Both the position numbers and the translations under genes were made by a program. 64,000 nucleotides of DNA from Comamonadaceae bacterium (lineage in GTDB: Bacteria; Pseudomonadota; Gammaproteobacteria; Burkholderiales; Burkholderiaceae_C): NCBI GenBank assembly GCA_947453965.1, contig CANGIQ010000007.1:50161-114160 (forward strand), given 5' to 3'. Position 1 is the first letter of the stretch; each line of letters starts with the position of its first letter. The notes beneath the pieces were generated by a model. The model had not been told where the DNA came from. It did not search any database and saw only the letters and a list, made by a program, of their open reading frames with translations. This document shows positions 52,824 to 64,000 of this stretch, piece by piece.

Positions 52824-53585
52824 TTAGAAGCTGTATTTCAAGCCAACAACAACGATGTTTTTGCCTTGAAAGTAGTTGTTGTATGTGTAGAAGGACTTGT
52901 GCGCATTGGTGCTGATGGCCGTCGCGTTAGCCACCAAACCATCACCCAAATCTTTGTTCAAAGTCAGCGAAACATCGGTGTAATTGCCATCGATGTTGTT
53001 CTTGATCACTTGGCGTCCAGCGTGGGGCACCAATGAATAGCCATCGCCCAAATCAAATGTGGCGCTCAAATCAAGGTATGTGCTGCCCTTGGAGTTGATA
53101 TTGCCGAACAAATCAGACGTGCTGTAGGAGTACTTTGCAGTCACGGGGCCTGCAGTCAAAGCGCCATAGATTTCATCGGTGTTGGGATTGCTGAATTTGG
53201 TGGCTTTTTCAAGGGTGTTGCCTTGGTATTGGTAACGCAGATAACCCACGTCGTAGGCTAAGCCTGCGGCCTCACCCTTGTATCCACCGTACAGGTCAAT
53301 TTCAACAGGTCCTTTTGCATCGTAGCTGTTGGCAACAGCCGCTTCCTTGATCCACTTGATGGTCGAACCCCAAGCACCGAGGTAAAAACCATTGGCGTTA
53401 GCGTAATCCACGCCGCCTTGCAGTGCAGGTGTGCCCTTGGTTTGACCAATCGAGCGGTAGCGGTATTCGCTGACCACGCCCACGTTGTAACCCAAGGTGG
53501 ACTCAGGTGCTGCAGGCGCAGTTTGCGCAAAAGCAGCAGAAGAGGTAGCCAAGAGAGCCAGCAAAAGTTTGGACTTCAATGTCAT
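52824..53585 (-). CDS. TorF-family putative porin
   Basis: The ATG at 53585 follows TTGGAGAAAAAC and starts a 253-residue protein with a signal peptide (MTLKSKLLLALLATSSAAFA|Q). A barrel of alternating polar and aromatic residues follows (STLGYNVGVVSEYRYRSIGQ onward), ending in KNIVVVGLKYSF with C-terminal Phe. This matches the TIGR02001/TorF porin-like family. It is the first gene of the glnK-amtB operon, 31 bases before glnK, and probably opens the outer membrane for a nitrogen source. Physiological substrate unknown. Confidence 0.82.
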   Translation of the reverse strand: MTLKSKLLLALLATSSAAFAQTAPAAPESTLGYNVGVVSEYRYRSIGQTKGTPALQGGVDYANANGFYLGAWGSTIKWIKEAAVANSYDAKGPVEIDLYGGYKGEAAGLAYDVGYLRYQYQGNTLEKATKFSNPNTDEIYGALTAGPVTAKYSYSTSDLFGNINSKGSTYLDLSATFDLGDGYSLVPHAGRQVIKNNIDGNYTDVSLTLNKDLGDGLVANATAISTNAHKSFYTYNNYFQGKNIVVVGLKYSF

Positions 53586-53624
53586 GTTTTTCTCCAATGA
53601 AAAATTTAAAGGGATACACCTACT

Positions 53625-53642
53625 TAGCAGGGTCCATGCCAA
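53625..53642 (-). promoter_or_regulatory. sigma-54 promoter of torF-glnK-amtB
   Basis: The minus strand reads TTGGCATGGACCCTGCTA. It has the invariant GG and GC pairs 12 bases apart as in the TGGCAC-N5-TTGC consensus, and 40 bases lie between the end of the motif and the torF start codon. Sigma-54 control of glnK-amtB is well known. One mismatch occurs in each half (T for C in the first box, C for T in the second). Confidence 0.75.
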
Positions 53643-53723
53643 CGTTGAAGTCCACAAAAGTGGCCTCTTCACATTCACAAAGACCCAAAGTGATGCAGTA
53701 GTCTGACGACTGACCCATTTTTG

Positions 53724-53740
53724 CGCACAACTCTGGTGCA
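53724..53740. promoter_or_regulatory. NtrC-like enhancer site
   Basis: On the minus strand, TGCACCA-GAG-TTGTGCG has the 7-3-7 spacing of the NtrC consensus (TGCACYA-N3-TGGTGCA), with the first half perfect and 5 of 7 in the second. It lies 82-98 bases upstream of the sigma-54 -24 element, the normal distance for an enhancer. A poorer second half-site (TGCATCA) lies at about 53691-53697. Perfect 12-base inverted copies of CAAAGTGATGCA at 53686-53697 and 53737-53748 overlap both. Confidence 0.6.
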
Positions 53741-53794
53741 TCACTTTGTATTAATTGCCCCGCAATGGGGATAAACCTCAGAAAGAGAAGTGTT

Positions 53795-55339
53795 ATGTCG
53801 CTCTCGCTGATTCACAGCCGCGCCCTTTTGGGGTTGCAGGCTCCAGCCGTGACCGTGGAGGTGCATTTGGCCAATGGCTTGCCCAGTTTCACCCTGGTGG
53901 GCTTGGCAGACACCGAAGTCAAAGAGGCGCGCGAACGTGTGCGCTGCGCCATTCAAAACGCGGGGCTGGACTTTCCCAGCAACAAACGCATCACGGTGAA
54001 CTTGGCGCCCGCCGATTTGCCCAAAGACTCGGGCCGTTTTGATTTGCCCATGGCCTTAGGGATCTTGGCAGCCAATGGCCAGCTCGATGAAGAAGCGTTG
54101 GCTTTGCATGAGTTTGCGGGCGAGTTGTCGTTATCGGGTGAGCTGCGCCCCGTGCGTGGCGCGCTGGCCATGGGCTTGGCCTTGCACGGCGCGGGGGTGC
54201 GCACGCGCTTGGTGTTGCCGCCTGTGAGCGCCGAAGAGGCGGCCCTGGTCCCCACGACCGAGGTCTACCGTGCAGAACACTTGCGTGATGTGGTGGCGCG
54301 ATTTGCCAAACCCGGCACCACGGTCAACGTACCGTCCGAGATGAACGCAGAGGGTTGGCGCCGCTTGGTTCCCACCTCACACATGCCCACCGCTAGCCAA
54401 GGGCCGGATTTGTCAGAGGTCAAAGGCCAAGCCGCACCACGACGGGCACTGGAGATAGCAGCAGCGGGGGGCCACTCTCTCTTATTGGTAGGGCCCCCAG
54501 GAACAGGCAAGTCCATGCTGGCGCAGCGCTTCGCCGCCTTGCTGCCCGACATGACGCTGGACGAAGCCTTGGAAAGCGCCGCCATCGCCAGCGTGGCCGG
54601 GCGTTTTGAACTCGCGCAGTGGATGCAGCGCCCCACACGCAGCCCGCACCATACCGCGACGTCGGTGGCCTTGGTGGGCGGCGGCACACCACCCCGTCCG
54701 GGCGAAATTTCGTTGGCGCATCACGGTGTGCTGTTTTTGGATGAGCTCGCCGAGGTCAAGCGCAGCGCCTTAGAAGCTTTGCGTGAGCCGCTAGAGAGCG
54801 GCCACATCACCATTTCACGCGCAGCGCGGCAAGCACGTTTTCCCGCTCGTTTTCAATTGATTGCTGCCATGAATCCTTGCCCCTGCGGCTACTTGGGCTC
54901 AACGCTCAAGGCCTGCCGATGCACACCCGATCAAGTCGCGCGCTACCAAGGCAAGCTGAGTGGGCCCTTGTTAGACCGCATCGATTTACAAGTCGAAGTC
55001 CCCGCGCTCGCTCCCGATGTGTTGATGGCCAGTACGCAGGGTGAATCCACCGCCACCGTGCGTGCGCGCTGCATGGCAGCGCATGCACGCGCCCTGCACC
55101 GCCAGGGCGTGCCCAATCAGGCCTTGCAAGGTCAAGCCTTGGATACACACACACAACTCGAAGCATCTGCCGCCAAGTTTTTAGAGCATGCCGCCCATCA
55201 GTTGGGATGGTCCAGCCGCAGCACACACCGCGCCTTGCGTGTGGCGCGCACGATTGCCGACTTGGCCGATTCGACGGTTGTGCAAGTCGCCCACGTGGCC
55301 GAGGCAGTGCAATACCGCCGGGTGCTGGTCAATGGCTGA
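53795..55339 (+). CDS. comM: YifB/ComM-type AAA+ ATPase (Mg-chelatase-like)
   Basis: The ATG at 53795 gives 514 residues. The N-terminal domain begins RALLGLQAPAVTVEVHLANG and includes LVGLADTEVKEARERV. The AAA+ core has Walker A VGPPGTGKSML at about 231-241, the GGGTPPRPGEISLAHHGVLF sensor region and the FPARFQLIAAMNPCPCGYLG motif of the family. ComM is a hexameric helicase that extends branch migration in natural transformation. Homologues are widespread even in strains not known to be competent. Confidence 0.93.
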   Translation: MSLSLIHSRALLGLQAPAVTVEVHLANGLPSFTLVGLADTEVKEARERVRCAIQNAGLDFPSNKRITVNLAPADLPKDSGRFDLPMALGILAANGQLDEEALALHEFAGELSLSGELRPVRGALAMGLALHGAGVRTRLVLPPVSAEEAALVPTTEVYRAEHLRDVVARFAKPGTTVNVPSEMNAEGWRRLVPTSHMPTASQGPDLSEVKGQAAPRRALEIAAAGGHSLLLVGPPGTGKSMLAQRFAALLPDMTLDEALESAAIASVAGRFELAQWMQRPTRSPHHTATSVALVGGGTPPRPGEISLAHHGVLFLDELAEVKRSALEALREPLESGHITISRAARQARFPARFQLIAAMNPCPCGYLGSTLKACRCTPDQVARYQGKLSGPLLDRIDLQVEVPALAPDVLMASTQGESTATVRARCMAAHARALHRQGVPNQALQGQALDTHTQLEASAAKFLEHAAHQLGWSSRSTHRALRVARTIADLADSTVVQVAHVAEAVQYRRVLVNG

Positions 55340-55482
55340 GAGGCCAAGCATTGGCTTCGATTTATGTACGCGCAGCTTAGGCCTTTTGGACTACGCCTCT
55401 CCAAAAATAACCCAGCGTTTGCTTTGTGCATCCGCGTGCAACAACTGCACCTTTTCTCCTCTCACTTTTAAAGGAATTACCT

Positions 55483-55770
55483 ATGAAGAAAATTTTGATG
55501 TTGACGGCTTTCTGCCTGTCCATGGCCTCCTGTTTCACAGTTCATGCCGCTGGCAAGATGGGCCAATGCCACAAAGAAGCCAAGGCCAAAAGTCTCACGG
55601 GTGATGAGCGCAGAGCCTTCATGAAGGAGTGTCTCAGCGCCAAAGGTGCAGCCACAGAATCCACCAAAGCTGACACACAACAAAACAAGATGAAGACATG
55701 CAATGCCGAGGCCAAAGGCCTCAAGGGCGATGCGCGCAAAGAAAAAATGAGCGAATGCTTGAAAGGCTGA
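55483..55770 (+). CDS. psiF: PsiF-repeat exported protein
   Basis: The ATG at 55483, after AAAGGAATTACCT, starts a 95-residue protein with a signal peptide (to VHA|AG). Two PsiF repeats follow: GQCHKEAKAKSLTGDERRAF with MKECLS, and KTCNAEAKGLKGDARKEKMS with ECLKG, each containing two cysteines. In E. coli psiF is phosphate-starvation inducible, function unknown. I see no Pho box upstream. A strong hairpin after the gene also serves the convergent metH. Confidence 0.85.
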   Translation: MKKILMLTAFCLSMASCFTVHAAGKMGQCHKEAKAKSLTGDERRAFMKECLSAKGAATESTKADTQQNKMKTCNAEAKGLKGDARKEKMSECLKG

Positions 55771-55799
55771 TCAGGCCAAACCACACACCAGCACATGAC

Positions 55800-55822
55800 A
55801 AAGGGGCGCACAGCGCCCCTTT
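55800..55822. terminator. bidirectional terminator between psiF and metH
   Basis: AAAGGGGCGC and GCGCCCCTTT pair perfectly over 10 bases around a three-base loop, with A and T runs on the two flanks so that it can act on both strands. A second, longer hairpin (GGCTGGCACCC with GGGTGCCAGCC, 55830-55856) follows at once without a T tract. The convergent metH gene ends at 55884. Confidence 0.8.
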
Positions 55823-55883
55823 ATTGTTTGGCTGGCACCCTCTGGGGGTGCCAGCCGGCATCACATGCAATGCACGGGGTTGT

Positions 55884-58631
<2,748 letters not shown>

Positions 58632-58632
58632 G

Positions 58633-58750
58633 GGGTTACTCACCTGGGGCTAACAATACAGGTGAGCGTCGTTGCAAAAAATTCGGCCCCAAGCCTGACT
58701 TCACGCGCAAGTCCTGAAAGGACGGGTGAAGCTGCAACGCTCCTTGGGGA
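58633..58750 (-). promoter_or_regulatory. SAH riboswitch with ribosome-binding-site expression platform
   Basis: On the minus strand the aptamer runs from 58750 to 58661. P1 pairs CCCCAAG with CTTGGGG. An inner arm pairs CTTCAC with GTGAAG and includes GTCCTTTCAGGAC. A pseudoknot pairs GAGCGTTGC with GCAACGACGCTC. These are the hallmarks of the S-adenosylhomocysteine riboswitch (RF01057), which is known upstream of metH and ahcY. The 3' pseudoknot strand CGCTCACC overlaps CTCACCTG, which can instead pair perfectly with CAGGTGAG, the ribosome binding site of metH. Bound SAH should hold the strand in the pseudoknot and leave the site open. Confidence 0.88.
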
Positions 58751-58815
58751 GAGCTAAATTTTAACCGAGTGGTTTACGCAGCGTGTTACCGCGCCCTCTC
58801 AGCAACACAAAAGCG

Positions 58816-59889
<1,074 letters not shown>

Positions 59890-59924
59890 CCGACTATTGT
59901 AAGAAGAGGGGACAATATCGCCCC

Positions 59925-60353
59925 ATGCGACACCTTTTGCCAAAAGAATCCTGGGCCTTGATGCAGGCCGACCCCAGTGCGTTGATGATCGATATCCGGA
60001 TGGAAATCGAGGCCATGTACGTGGGCAGTCCACCGGGGGCCATCAACATTCCTTGGTACGAATACCCTGACTTCACGGCCGATGCGGCGGCGTTTTGTGC
60101 CGCTGTCGCCGCGGAAGCGGGCGATAAAACCCGCCCCATTCTTTTGCTGTGCCGCAGCGGGCAGCGCTCTTTGGTGGCCGGTCAAGCGTTAGAGGGCGAT
60201 GGCTCTGATGACGCGGGCCAAGCGCTGGAAGCCGCGGGCTTCACCAACGTGATCAATGTGTTGCACGGTTTTGAAGGGGATTTGAACGACAACTTCCACC
60301 GCTCCACCGTGAACGGTTGGCGCTTTGATGGGTTGCCGTGGCAACAGATGTGA
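59925..60353 (+). CDS. rhodanese-like sulfurtransferase domain protein
   Basis: The ATG at 59925 gives 142 residues forming a single rhodanese domain with the active-site C76 in [15 protein letters not shown]. The start of the fold is [20 protein letters not shown]. Single-domain rhodaneses move sulfane sulfur, or bind it, in many pathways. It is divergent from metH1 (35 bases between start codons) and overlaps the recQ start by 16 bases, so it is probably translated together with recQ. Confidence 0.85.
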   Translation: MRHLLPKESWALMQADPSALMIDIRMEIEAMYVGSPPGAINIPWYEYPDFTADAAAFCAAVAAEAGDKTRPILLLCRSGQRSLVAGQALEGDGSDDAGQALEAAGFTNVINVLHGFEGDLNDNFHRSTVNGWRFDGLPWQQM

Positions 60354-62311
60354 ACCCGCAGGAGATTCTGCGCGAGGTTTTTGGTTACAACGCATTTCGC
60401 GGCCCCCAAGAAGCCATCGTCAACCACGTGTGTGGCGGTGGCGATGCCCTGGTGCTCATGCCCACGGGCGGCGGCAAATCGCTGTGCTACCAAATCCCGG
60501 CCATCGCGCGCCAGCGGGCGGGGCACGGCATCACCATCGTGGTGTCGCCGCTCATCGCGCTCATGCACGACCAAGTGGGCGCGCTGCATGAGGCGGGCGT
60601 TGAAGCCGCGTTTTTAAATTCCAGCCTCAGCGGCGAAGAAGCCAACGCGGTCGAGCAACGCCTGCGCCGAGGCGACATCACCCTGCTGTACGCTGCGCCC
60701 GAACGCATCACCACGCCACGCTTTTTGGCTCAGCTCGACATGCTGCACGAGCAAGGCCAGCTCAGCCTGTTTGCCATTGACGAAGCACATTGCGTGAGCC
60801 AATGGGGCCACGACTTTCGCCCCGAGTACCGCGCGCTGACGGTGCTGCACGAACGCTACGCCGGCGTGCCGCGCATGGCACTCACGGCCACCGCCGATGC
60901 ACTGACACGCGCCGACATCGTGGAGCGCTTGCAGCTCGAAGACGCGCAACAGTTCGTCAGCAGCTTTGACCGCCCCAACATCCGCTACACCATCGTCGAG
61001 AAAAAAGATGCCTCGTTGCAACTGCTGCGCTTCATCCAGCGCGAACACACGGGGCCCTATGGCCAAGACAGCGGCATCGTCTATTGCCAGTCGCGCAAGC
61101 GGGTCGAAGAAGTGGCCAAGAACTTGTGCGATGCAGGCATCAACGCCTTGCCCTACCACGCTGGCCTCGACAGCGCCGTGCGCCAAAAGCACCAAAACCG
61201 TTTTTTGCGTGAAGAAGGTTTGGTGATGGTGGCCACCATCGCGTTTGGCATGGGCATCGACAAACCCGATGTGCGCTTTGTGGCGCATTTGGACATGCCC
61301 AAAAACATCGAAGGCTATTACCAAGAAACCGGCCGGGCCGGGCGCGACGGCCAAGAAGCCCATGCGTGGATGACCTACGGCTTGAACGATGTGGTGAACC
61401 AACGCCGCATGATCGACGAAAGCCCTGCGGGTGAAGACTTCAAACAAGTCATGCGCGGCAAACTCGACGCCCTGCTGGCCTTGGCCGAAGCCACCGATTG
61501 CCGACGTGTGCGGTTGCTGGGCTACTTTGGCGAGACCTATGCGCCCCAACATGGCCAAGCGCGACCCGACGCCGGGCCGCCCCAAGGCGGGTCAGCCCCC
61601 TTGGGGGGCAGCGAGGACACGACAGTGCCGAGCGTGGGGGCTCGTTACTTTTGCGGCAATTGCGACAACTGTTTGCTACCCCCTGACATTTGGGACGGCA
61701 CCGAAGCTGCGCGGATGCTGCTGTCGACCATCTACCGCATCAAACAACAAAGCGGCATGTCGTTTGGCGCTGGCCATGTGATGGACATCTTGCGCGGTAA
61801 AGCCACCGAAAAGGTCAACCAATACGGCCACCAAACCTTGAGCACCTTTGGCATTGGCGCGCACTTCACCGAGGTGCAATTGCGTGGCGTGCTGCGCCAG
61901 CTCATCGCGCTTGGCGCCTTGGGCGTGGACGCACAGGCGTTCAGCACCTTGTATTTGACCGAGGCCTCGCGCGGCGTGCTCAAAGGCGAAGTCACGGTGC
62001 GTTTGCGTGCGTCGGTATCGACTCCGGCTGAACGCAAGAACAAACGCAGCGCAACCGGTGCAACCAAACCCGCGCCGATTGCCTTGGACGATGCGGGCCA
62101 ACACCGCTACACCTTGCTCAAAGCCTGGCGCGCCGAGGTGGCCAAGTCGCACAACTTGCCCGCGTATGTGATTTTTCACGATGCCACGCTGGCCGCCATC
62201 GCCCAAGCGGCACCCCATGATTTAGAGGCCCTGCAAGTCATTGCGGGCATTGGCGTCAAAAAGCTCGAAGCCTACGGCCAAGAGGTTTTGCGCGTGGTCG
62301 CCACGCCATAA
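60338..62311 (+). CDS. recQ: ATP-dependent DNA helicase RecQ
   Basis: The 657-residue helicase uses a GTG start at 60338 (GTG at 60350 is possible). It has Walker [13 protein letters not shown], the DEAH box [16 protein letters not shown], helicase C-terminal ETGRAGRDG, a zinc-binding domain with [12 protein letters not shown] and CGNCDNC, winged helix and an HRDC domain (about 580-655). Between the first zinc cysteine and the CxxCxxC cluster it carries about 28 extra residues, encoded by a palindromic repeat in frame. RecQ unwinds DNA in recombination and replication restart. The gene overlaps the rhodanese gene by 16 bases. Confidence 0.93.
   Translation: MATDVNPQEILREVFGYNAFRGPQEAIVNHVCGGGDALVLMPTGGGKSLCYQIPAIARQRAGHGITIVVSPLIALMHDQVGALHEAGVEAAFLNSSLSGEEANAVEQRLRRGDITLLYAAPERITTPRFLAQLDMLHEQGQLSLFAIDEAHCVSQWGHDFRPEYRALTVLHERYAGVPRMALTATADALTRADIVERLQLEDAQQFVSSFDRPNIRYTIVEKKDASLQLLRFIQREHTGPYGQDSGIVYCQSRKRVEEVAKNLCDAGINALPYHAGLDSAVRQKHQNRFLREEGLVMVATIAFGMGIDKPDVRFVAHLDMPKNIEGYYQETGRAGRDGQEAHAWMTYGLNDVVNQRRMIDESPAGEDFKQVMRGKLDALLALAEATDCRRVRLLGYFGETYAPQHGQARPDAGPPQGGSAPLGGSEDTTVPSVGARYFCGNCDNCLLPPDIWDGTEAARMLLSTIYRIKQQSGMSFGAGHVMDILRGKATEKVNQYGHQTLSTFGIGAHFTEVQLRGVLRQLIALGALGVDAQAFSTLYLTEASRGVLKGEVTVRLRASVSTPAERKNKRSATGATKPAPIALDDAGQHRYTLLKAWRAEVAKSHNLPAYVIFHDATLAAIAQAAPHDLEALQVIAGIGVKKLEAYGQEVLRVVATP
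61561..61642 (+). repeat. palindromic repeat inserted in frame in recQ
   Basis: This stretch of the recQ gene encodes Pro/Gly/Ser-rich residues ([20 protein letters not shown] and following) that E. coli RecQ lacks, where the cysteine pair is joined by YFGEGRQEP. The DNA shows two adjacent hairpins: CCGCC/GGCGG with loop CCAA (61577-61590) and GCCCCC/GGGGGGC (61595-61609). Such a combination is typical of dispersed palindromic repeats of this bacterial family, so I read it as a repeat captured by the gene. No second copy is visible in the window. Confidence 0.65.
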
Positions 62312-62357
62312 GCCCCAAGCTGCTCTAGAATTGCGTCTATCTATTCAGGAGACCGAC

Positions 62358-62498
62358 ATGTCACATGCCAACTCAAACCACCACGCCGGCGAACAAGACG
62401 TTGTGGAAGCCATCGTTCCTCTCATGCCCATCGTGTTGCCTGTGGGCGGCGCACTGCTGATCTTCTTGCTGGCATTCATTGCCGTGTTCATGTCCTGA
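62358..62498 (+). CDS. 46-residue single-span membrane protein
   Basis: The ATG at 62358, after CAGGAGACCGAC, starts a protein with a His/Asn-rich head (MSHANSNHHAGEQDVVEAIV) and one hydrophobic helix (PIVLPVGGALLIFLLAFIAV). The frame is open far upstream, but only this part has a ribosome site and a plausible composition. It is followed by an intrinsic terminator. Too short for a family assignment. Confidence 0.6.
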   Translation: MSHANSNHHAGEQDVVEAIVPLMPIVLPVGGALLIFLLAFIAVFMS

Positions 62499-62537
62499 AC
62501 GCCCGTTTTAGGTGCCCCATCCGGGGTGTCAAAATTC

Positions 62538-62563
62538 AAAAGCGCCTTTTCAGGCGCTTTTTT
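62538..62563 (+). terminator. intrinsic terminator after the 46-residue gene
   Basis: AAAAGCGCC and GGCGCTTTT (62538-62546 and 62553-62561) form a 9-bp stem with a six-base loop, followed by further T residues. A short GC hairpin (GTGCCCC with GGGGTGT, near 62513-62529) precedes it. Confidence 0.85.
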
Positions 62564-62664
62564 GTTGCCTTTTGGGTTCATTCGTCGGGTTTTTCTGGCG
62601 TTTGAAAGCCTATGTAAGGGGTTCAATTCCTAAAATAGCAGACCCGCGTCACACGGGCGTAATG

Positions 62665-62716
62665 AATTGAGGTCAGAGCCTCGCAGCACCTGGCTGGGCT
62701 CTGACCTCAATTTTTT
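62665..62716 (+). terminator. terminator-like hairpin in the pckG leader
   Basis: AATTGAGGTCAGAGCC (62665-62680) and GGCTCTGACCTCAATT (62697-62712) pair perfectly over 16 bases, followed directly by TTTT; the loop is 16 bases. It ends 16 bases before the pckG ATG and just before its ribosome site (TAGGAGC). There is no room for a promoter between hairpin and start, so transcripts of pckG must pass it. It may be an attenuator, or a repeat sequence that happens to be there. Confidence 0.6.
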
Positions 62717-62732
62717 GACTTAGGAGCTTTTG

Positions 62733-64000
62733 ATGAACGTGAATGCACCCGCATATGTGAAGAACCCCAAGCTGGTCGCTTGGGTGGCCGAGATGGCCGC
62801 CTTGTGCAAACCAGACACCATCTACTGGTGTGATGGCAGTGAAGAGGAATACAACCGCTTGTGCCAACAACTGGTCGACGCCGGCACCTTCAAGAAACTC
62901 AACCCCGCCAAGCGCCCCAACTCCTTCTTGGCTTGCTCGGACCCCTCCGACGTGGCGCGCGTGGAAGACCGCACCTACATCTGCTCTGAAAAGAAAGAAA
63001 ACGCCGGCCCCACCAACAACTGGATGGCCCCCGCTGAAATGCGCGCGACCTTGCAACCCCTGTTCGACGGTTGCATGAAAGGCCGCACCATGTATGTGGT
63101 GCCCTTCAGCATGGGCCCCATGGGCTCGCACATTGCGCACGTGGGCATTGAGCTGTCCGACAGCGCTTACGTGGCGGTGAACCAAAAAATCATGACCCGC
63201 ATGGGCAAGGCCGTGTACGACGTGATCGGCACCGATGGCCCCTTCGTCCCCTGCGTGCACACCGTGGGCGCCCCTTTGGCCGCAGGCCAAGCTGACGTCA
63301 AGTGGCCTTGCAGCAAAACCAAGTACATCGTGCATTACCCAGAGACGCGTGAAATTTGGTCTTACGGTTCGGGCTACGGCGGCAACGCCTTGTTGGGCAA
63401 AAAATGCTTTGCCTTGCGCATTGCATCGAATATGGGCCGCGACCAAGGTTGGTTGGCCGAACACATGCTCATCTTGGGCGTGACCAACCCCCAAGGCAAA
63501 AAGTACCACGTGGCAGCCGCTTTCCCCAGCGCTTGCGGCAAAACCAACTTCTCCATGCTCGTGCCGCCAGAAGGCTTTGAAGGCTGGAAAGTCACCACCA
63601 TCGGTGACGACATCGCGTGGATCAAGCCACACTCAGACGGCAAGTTGTACGCCATCAACCCCGAAGCGGGTTACTTTGGCGTCGCCCCTGGCACCAACTT
63701 CCACACCAACCCCAACTGCATGGCCAGCTTGGACAAGAACGTGATCTTCACCAACGTCGCGCTGACCGACGACGGCGATGTGTGGTGGGAAGGCATGGAA
63801 AAAGACACTGGCAAATTGCCCGACCACTTGATCGACTGGCAAGGCAACGACTGGACACCGGCTATCGCCAAAGAAACTGGCGCCAAAGCTGCGCATCCCA
63901 ATGCGCGCTTCACCGTGGCTGCCACCAACAACCCCGCCCTCGACCACCAATGGGACGACGCCAATGGCGTGGCGATTGACGCCTTCATCTTTGGCGGCCG
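62733..64000 (+). CDS. pckG: phosphoenolpyruvate carboxykinase (GTP), C-terminus outside window
   Basis: The ATG at 62733 follows TAGGAGCTTTTG. At least 422 residues are present and the frame runs off the end of the window; the complete enzyme has about 600-620. It is the GTP-type enzyme: [20 protein letters not shown] near the N-terminus, [10 protein letters not shown], and the P-loop [12 protein letters not shown] with the reactive cysteine at about 264-275. It converts oxaloacetate and GTP to phosphoenolpyruvate in gluconeogenesis, consistent with growth on organic acids. It is preceded by a strong hairpin in the leader. Confidence 0.95.
   Translation, partial: MNVNAPAYVKNPKLVAWVAEMAALCKPDTIYWCDGSEEEYNRLCQQLVDAGTFKKLNPAKRPNSFLACSDPSDVARVEDRTYICSEKKENAGPTNNWMAPAEMRATLQPLFDGCMKGRTMYVVPFSMGPMGSHIAHVGIELSDSAYVAVNQKIMTRMGKAVYDVIGTDGPFVPCVHTVGAPLAAGQADVKWPCSKTKYIVHYPETREIWSYGSGYGGNALLGKKCFALRIASNMGRDQGWLAEHMLILGVTNPQGKKYHVAAAFPSACGKTNFSMLVPPEGFEGWKVTTIGDDIAWIKPHSDGKLYAINPEAGYFGVAPGTNFHTNPNCMASLDKNVIFTNVALTDDGDVWWEGMEKDTGKLPDHLIDWQGNDWTPAIAKETGAKAAHPNARFTVAATNNPALDHQWDDANGVAIDAFIFGG

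Noticed and set aside
55340..55482. Pho box expected before the psiF-like gene
   Set aside because: No CTGTCAT-type repeat is present; control by PhoB is not supported by the sequence.
62605..62640. tRNA-like T-arm motif GGTTCAATTCC
   Set aside because: The flanking bases do not form the five-pair stem, and no D-arm, anticodon arm or acceptor stem can be built around it.

Overview
The window is ordinary, gene-dense chromosome of a betaproteobacterium, most likely Burkholderiales, family Comamonadaceae (Limnohabitans- or Rhodoferax-like). The evidence is the gene content: two livKHMGF-type transporters with acyl-CoA ligases, a Bug/TctC solute-binding protein, a complete hpa meta-cleavage block, a split metH with an SAH riboswitch, a TorF-type porin with glnK-amtB, and a GTP-type PEP carboxykinase. 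The genus is an inference. I see no rRNA, tRNA, CRISPR array, prophage, integron or insertion sequence. The window starts inside one gene (outer-membrane barrel) and ends inside another (pckG).

Layout. 1-3742: end of an outer-membrane barrel gene, two small related membrane/exported proteins, a NarL/LuxR-type response regulator and a hybrid histidine kinase. 3859-7771: ohr, an unknown exported helical protein, an M14 metallopeptidase and an MBL-fold hydrolase. 7792-22257: a large divergent uptake-and-activation locus. Leftward run livG-H-M-K-F, a long-chain-type acyl-CoA ligase, a TetR regulator and an enoyl-CoA hydratase/isomerase homologue. Rightward run a second livK-H-M-G-F set and a second acyl-CoA ligase. 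The gap between the two arms holds two perfect palindromes. 22254-33269: sensor kinase, M48 peptidase, AmpG-like transporter, OmpR-type two-component pair, nitronate monooxygenase, heptosyltransferase, zinc-ribbon protein, ilvE, a membrane protein and radA.

33404-43389: homoprotocatechuate (3,4-dihydroxyphenylacetate) degradation, hpaR-G1-G2-E-(Bug SBP)-D-F-H-I, then a class II aldolase and a ketopantoate reductase homologue. Ring cleavage (HpaD), semialdehyde oxidation (HpaE), isomerisation (HpaF), decarboxylation/isomerisation (HpaG1/G2), hydration (HpaH) and aldol cleavage (HpaI) are all present, but the hydroxylase hpaBC is not. A 30-bp inverted repeat just before hpaR is the likely operator. 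43542-50868: two EamA permeases, alr, lplT, a glutathione peroxidase and glcEF without glcD. 51021-53585: a torF-glnK-amtB operon behind a good sigma-54 promoter and an NtrC-like site. 53795-64000: comM/yifB, psiF-like, metH in two genes with an SAH riboswitch between them, rhodanese, recQ, a 46-residue membrane protein and pckG.

The most unusual material is not protein-coding. (i) Two oppositely oriented copies of a nested-hairpin element lie between the Bug gene and hpaD. They have constant cores but unrelated stem sequences, and all four outer-stem mismatches are G-U pairs on the core-sense strand. (ii) The SAH riboswitch has a legible ribosome-binding-site expression platform. (iii) A palindromic repeat is inserted in frame in the recQ zinc-binding domain. 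(iv) A terminator-like hairpin stands immediately in front of pckG. I did not find a novel protein-based system.
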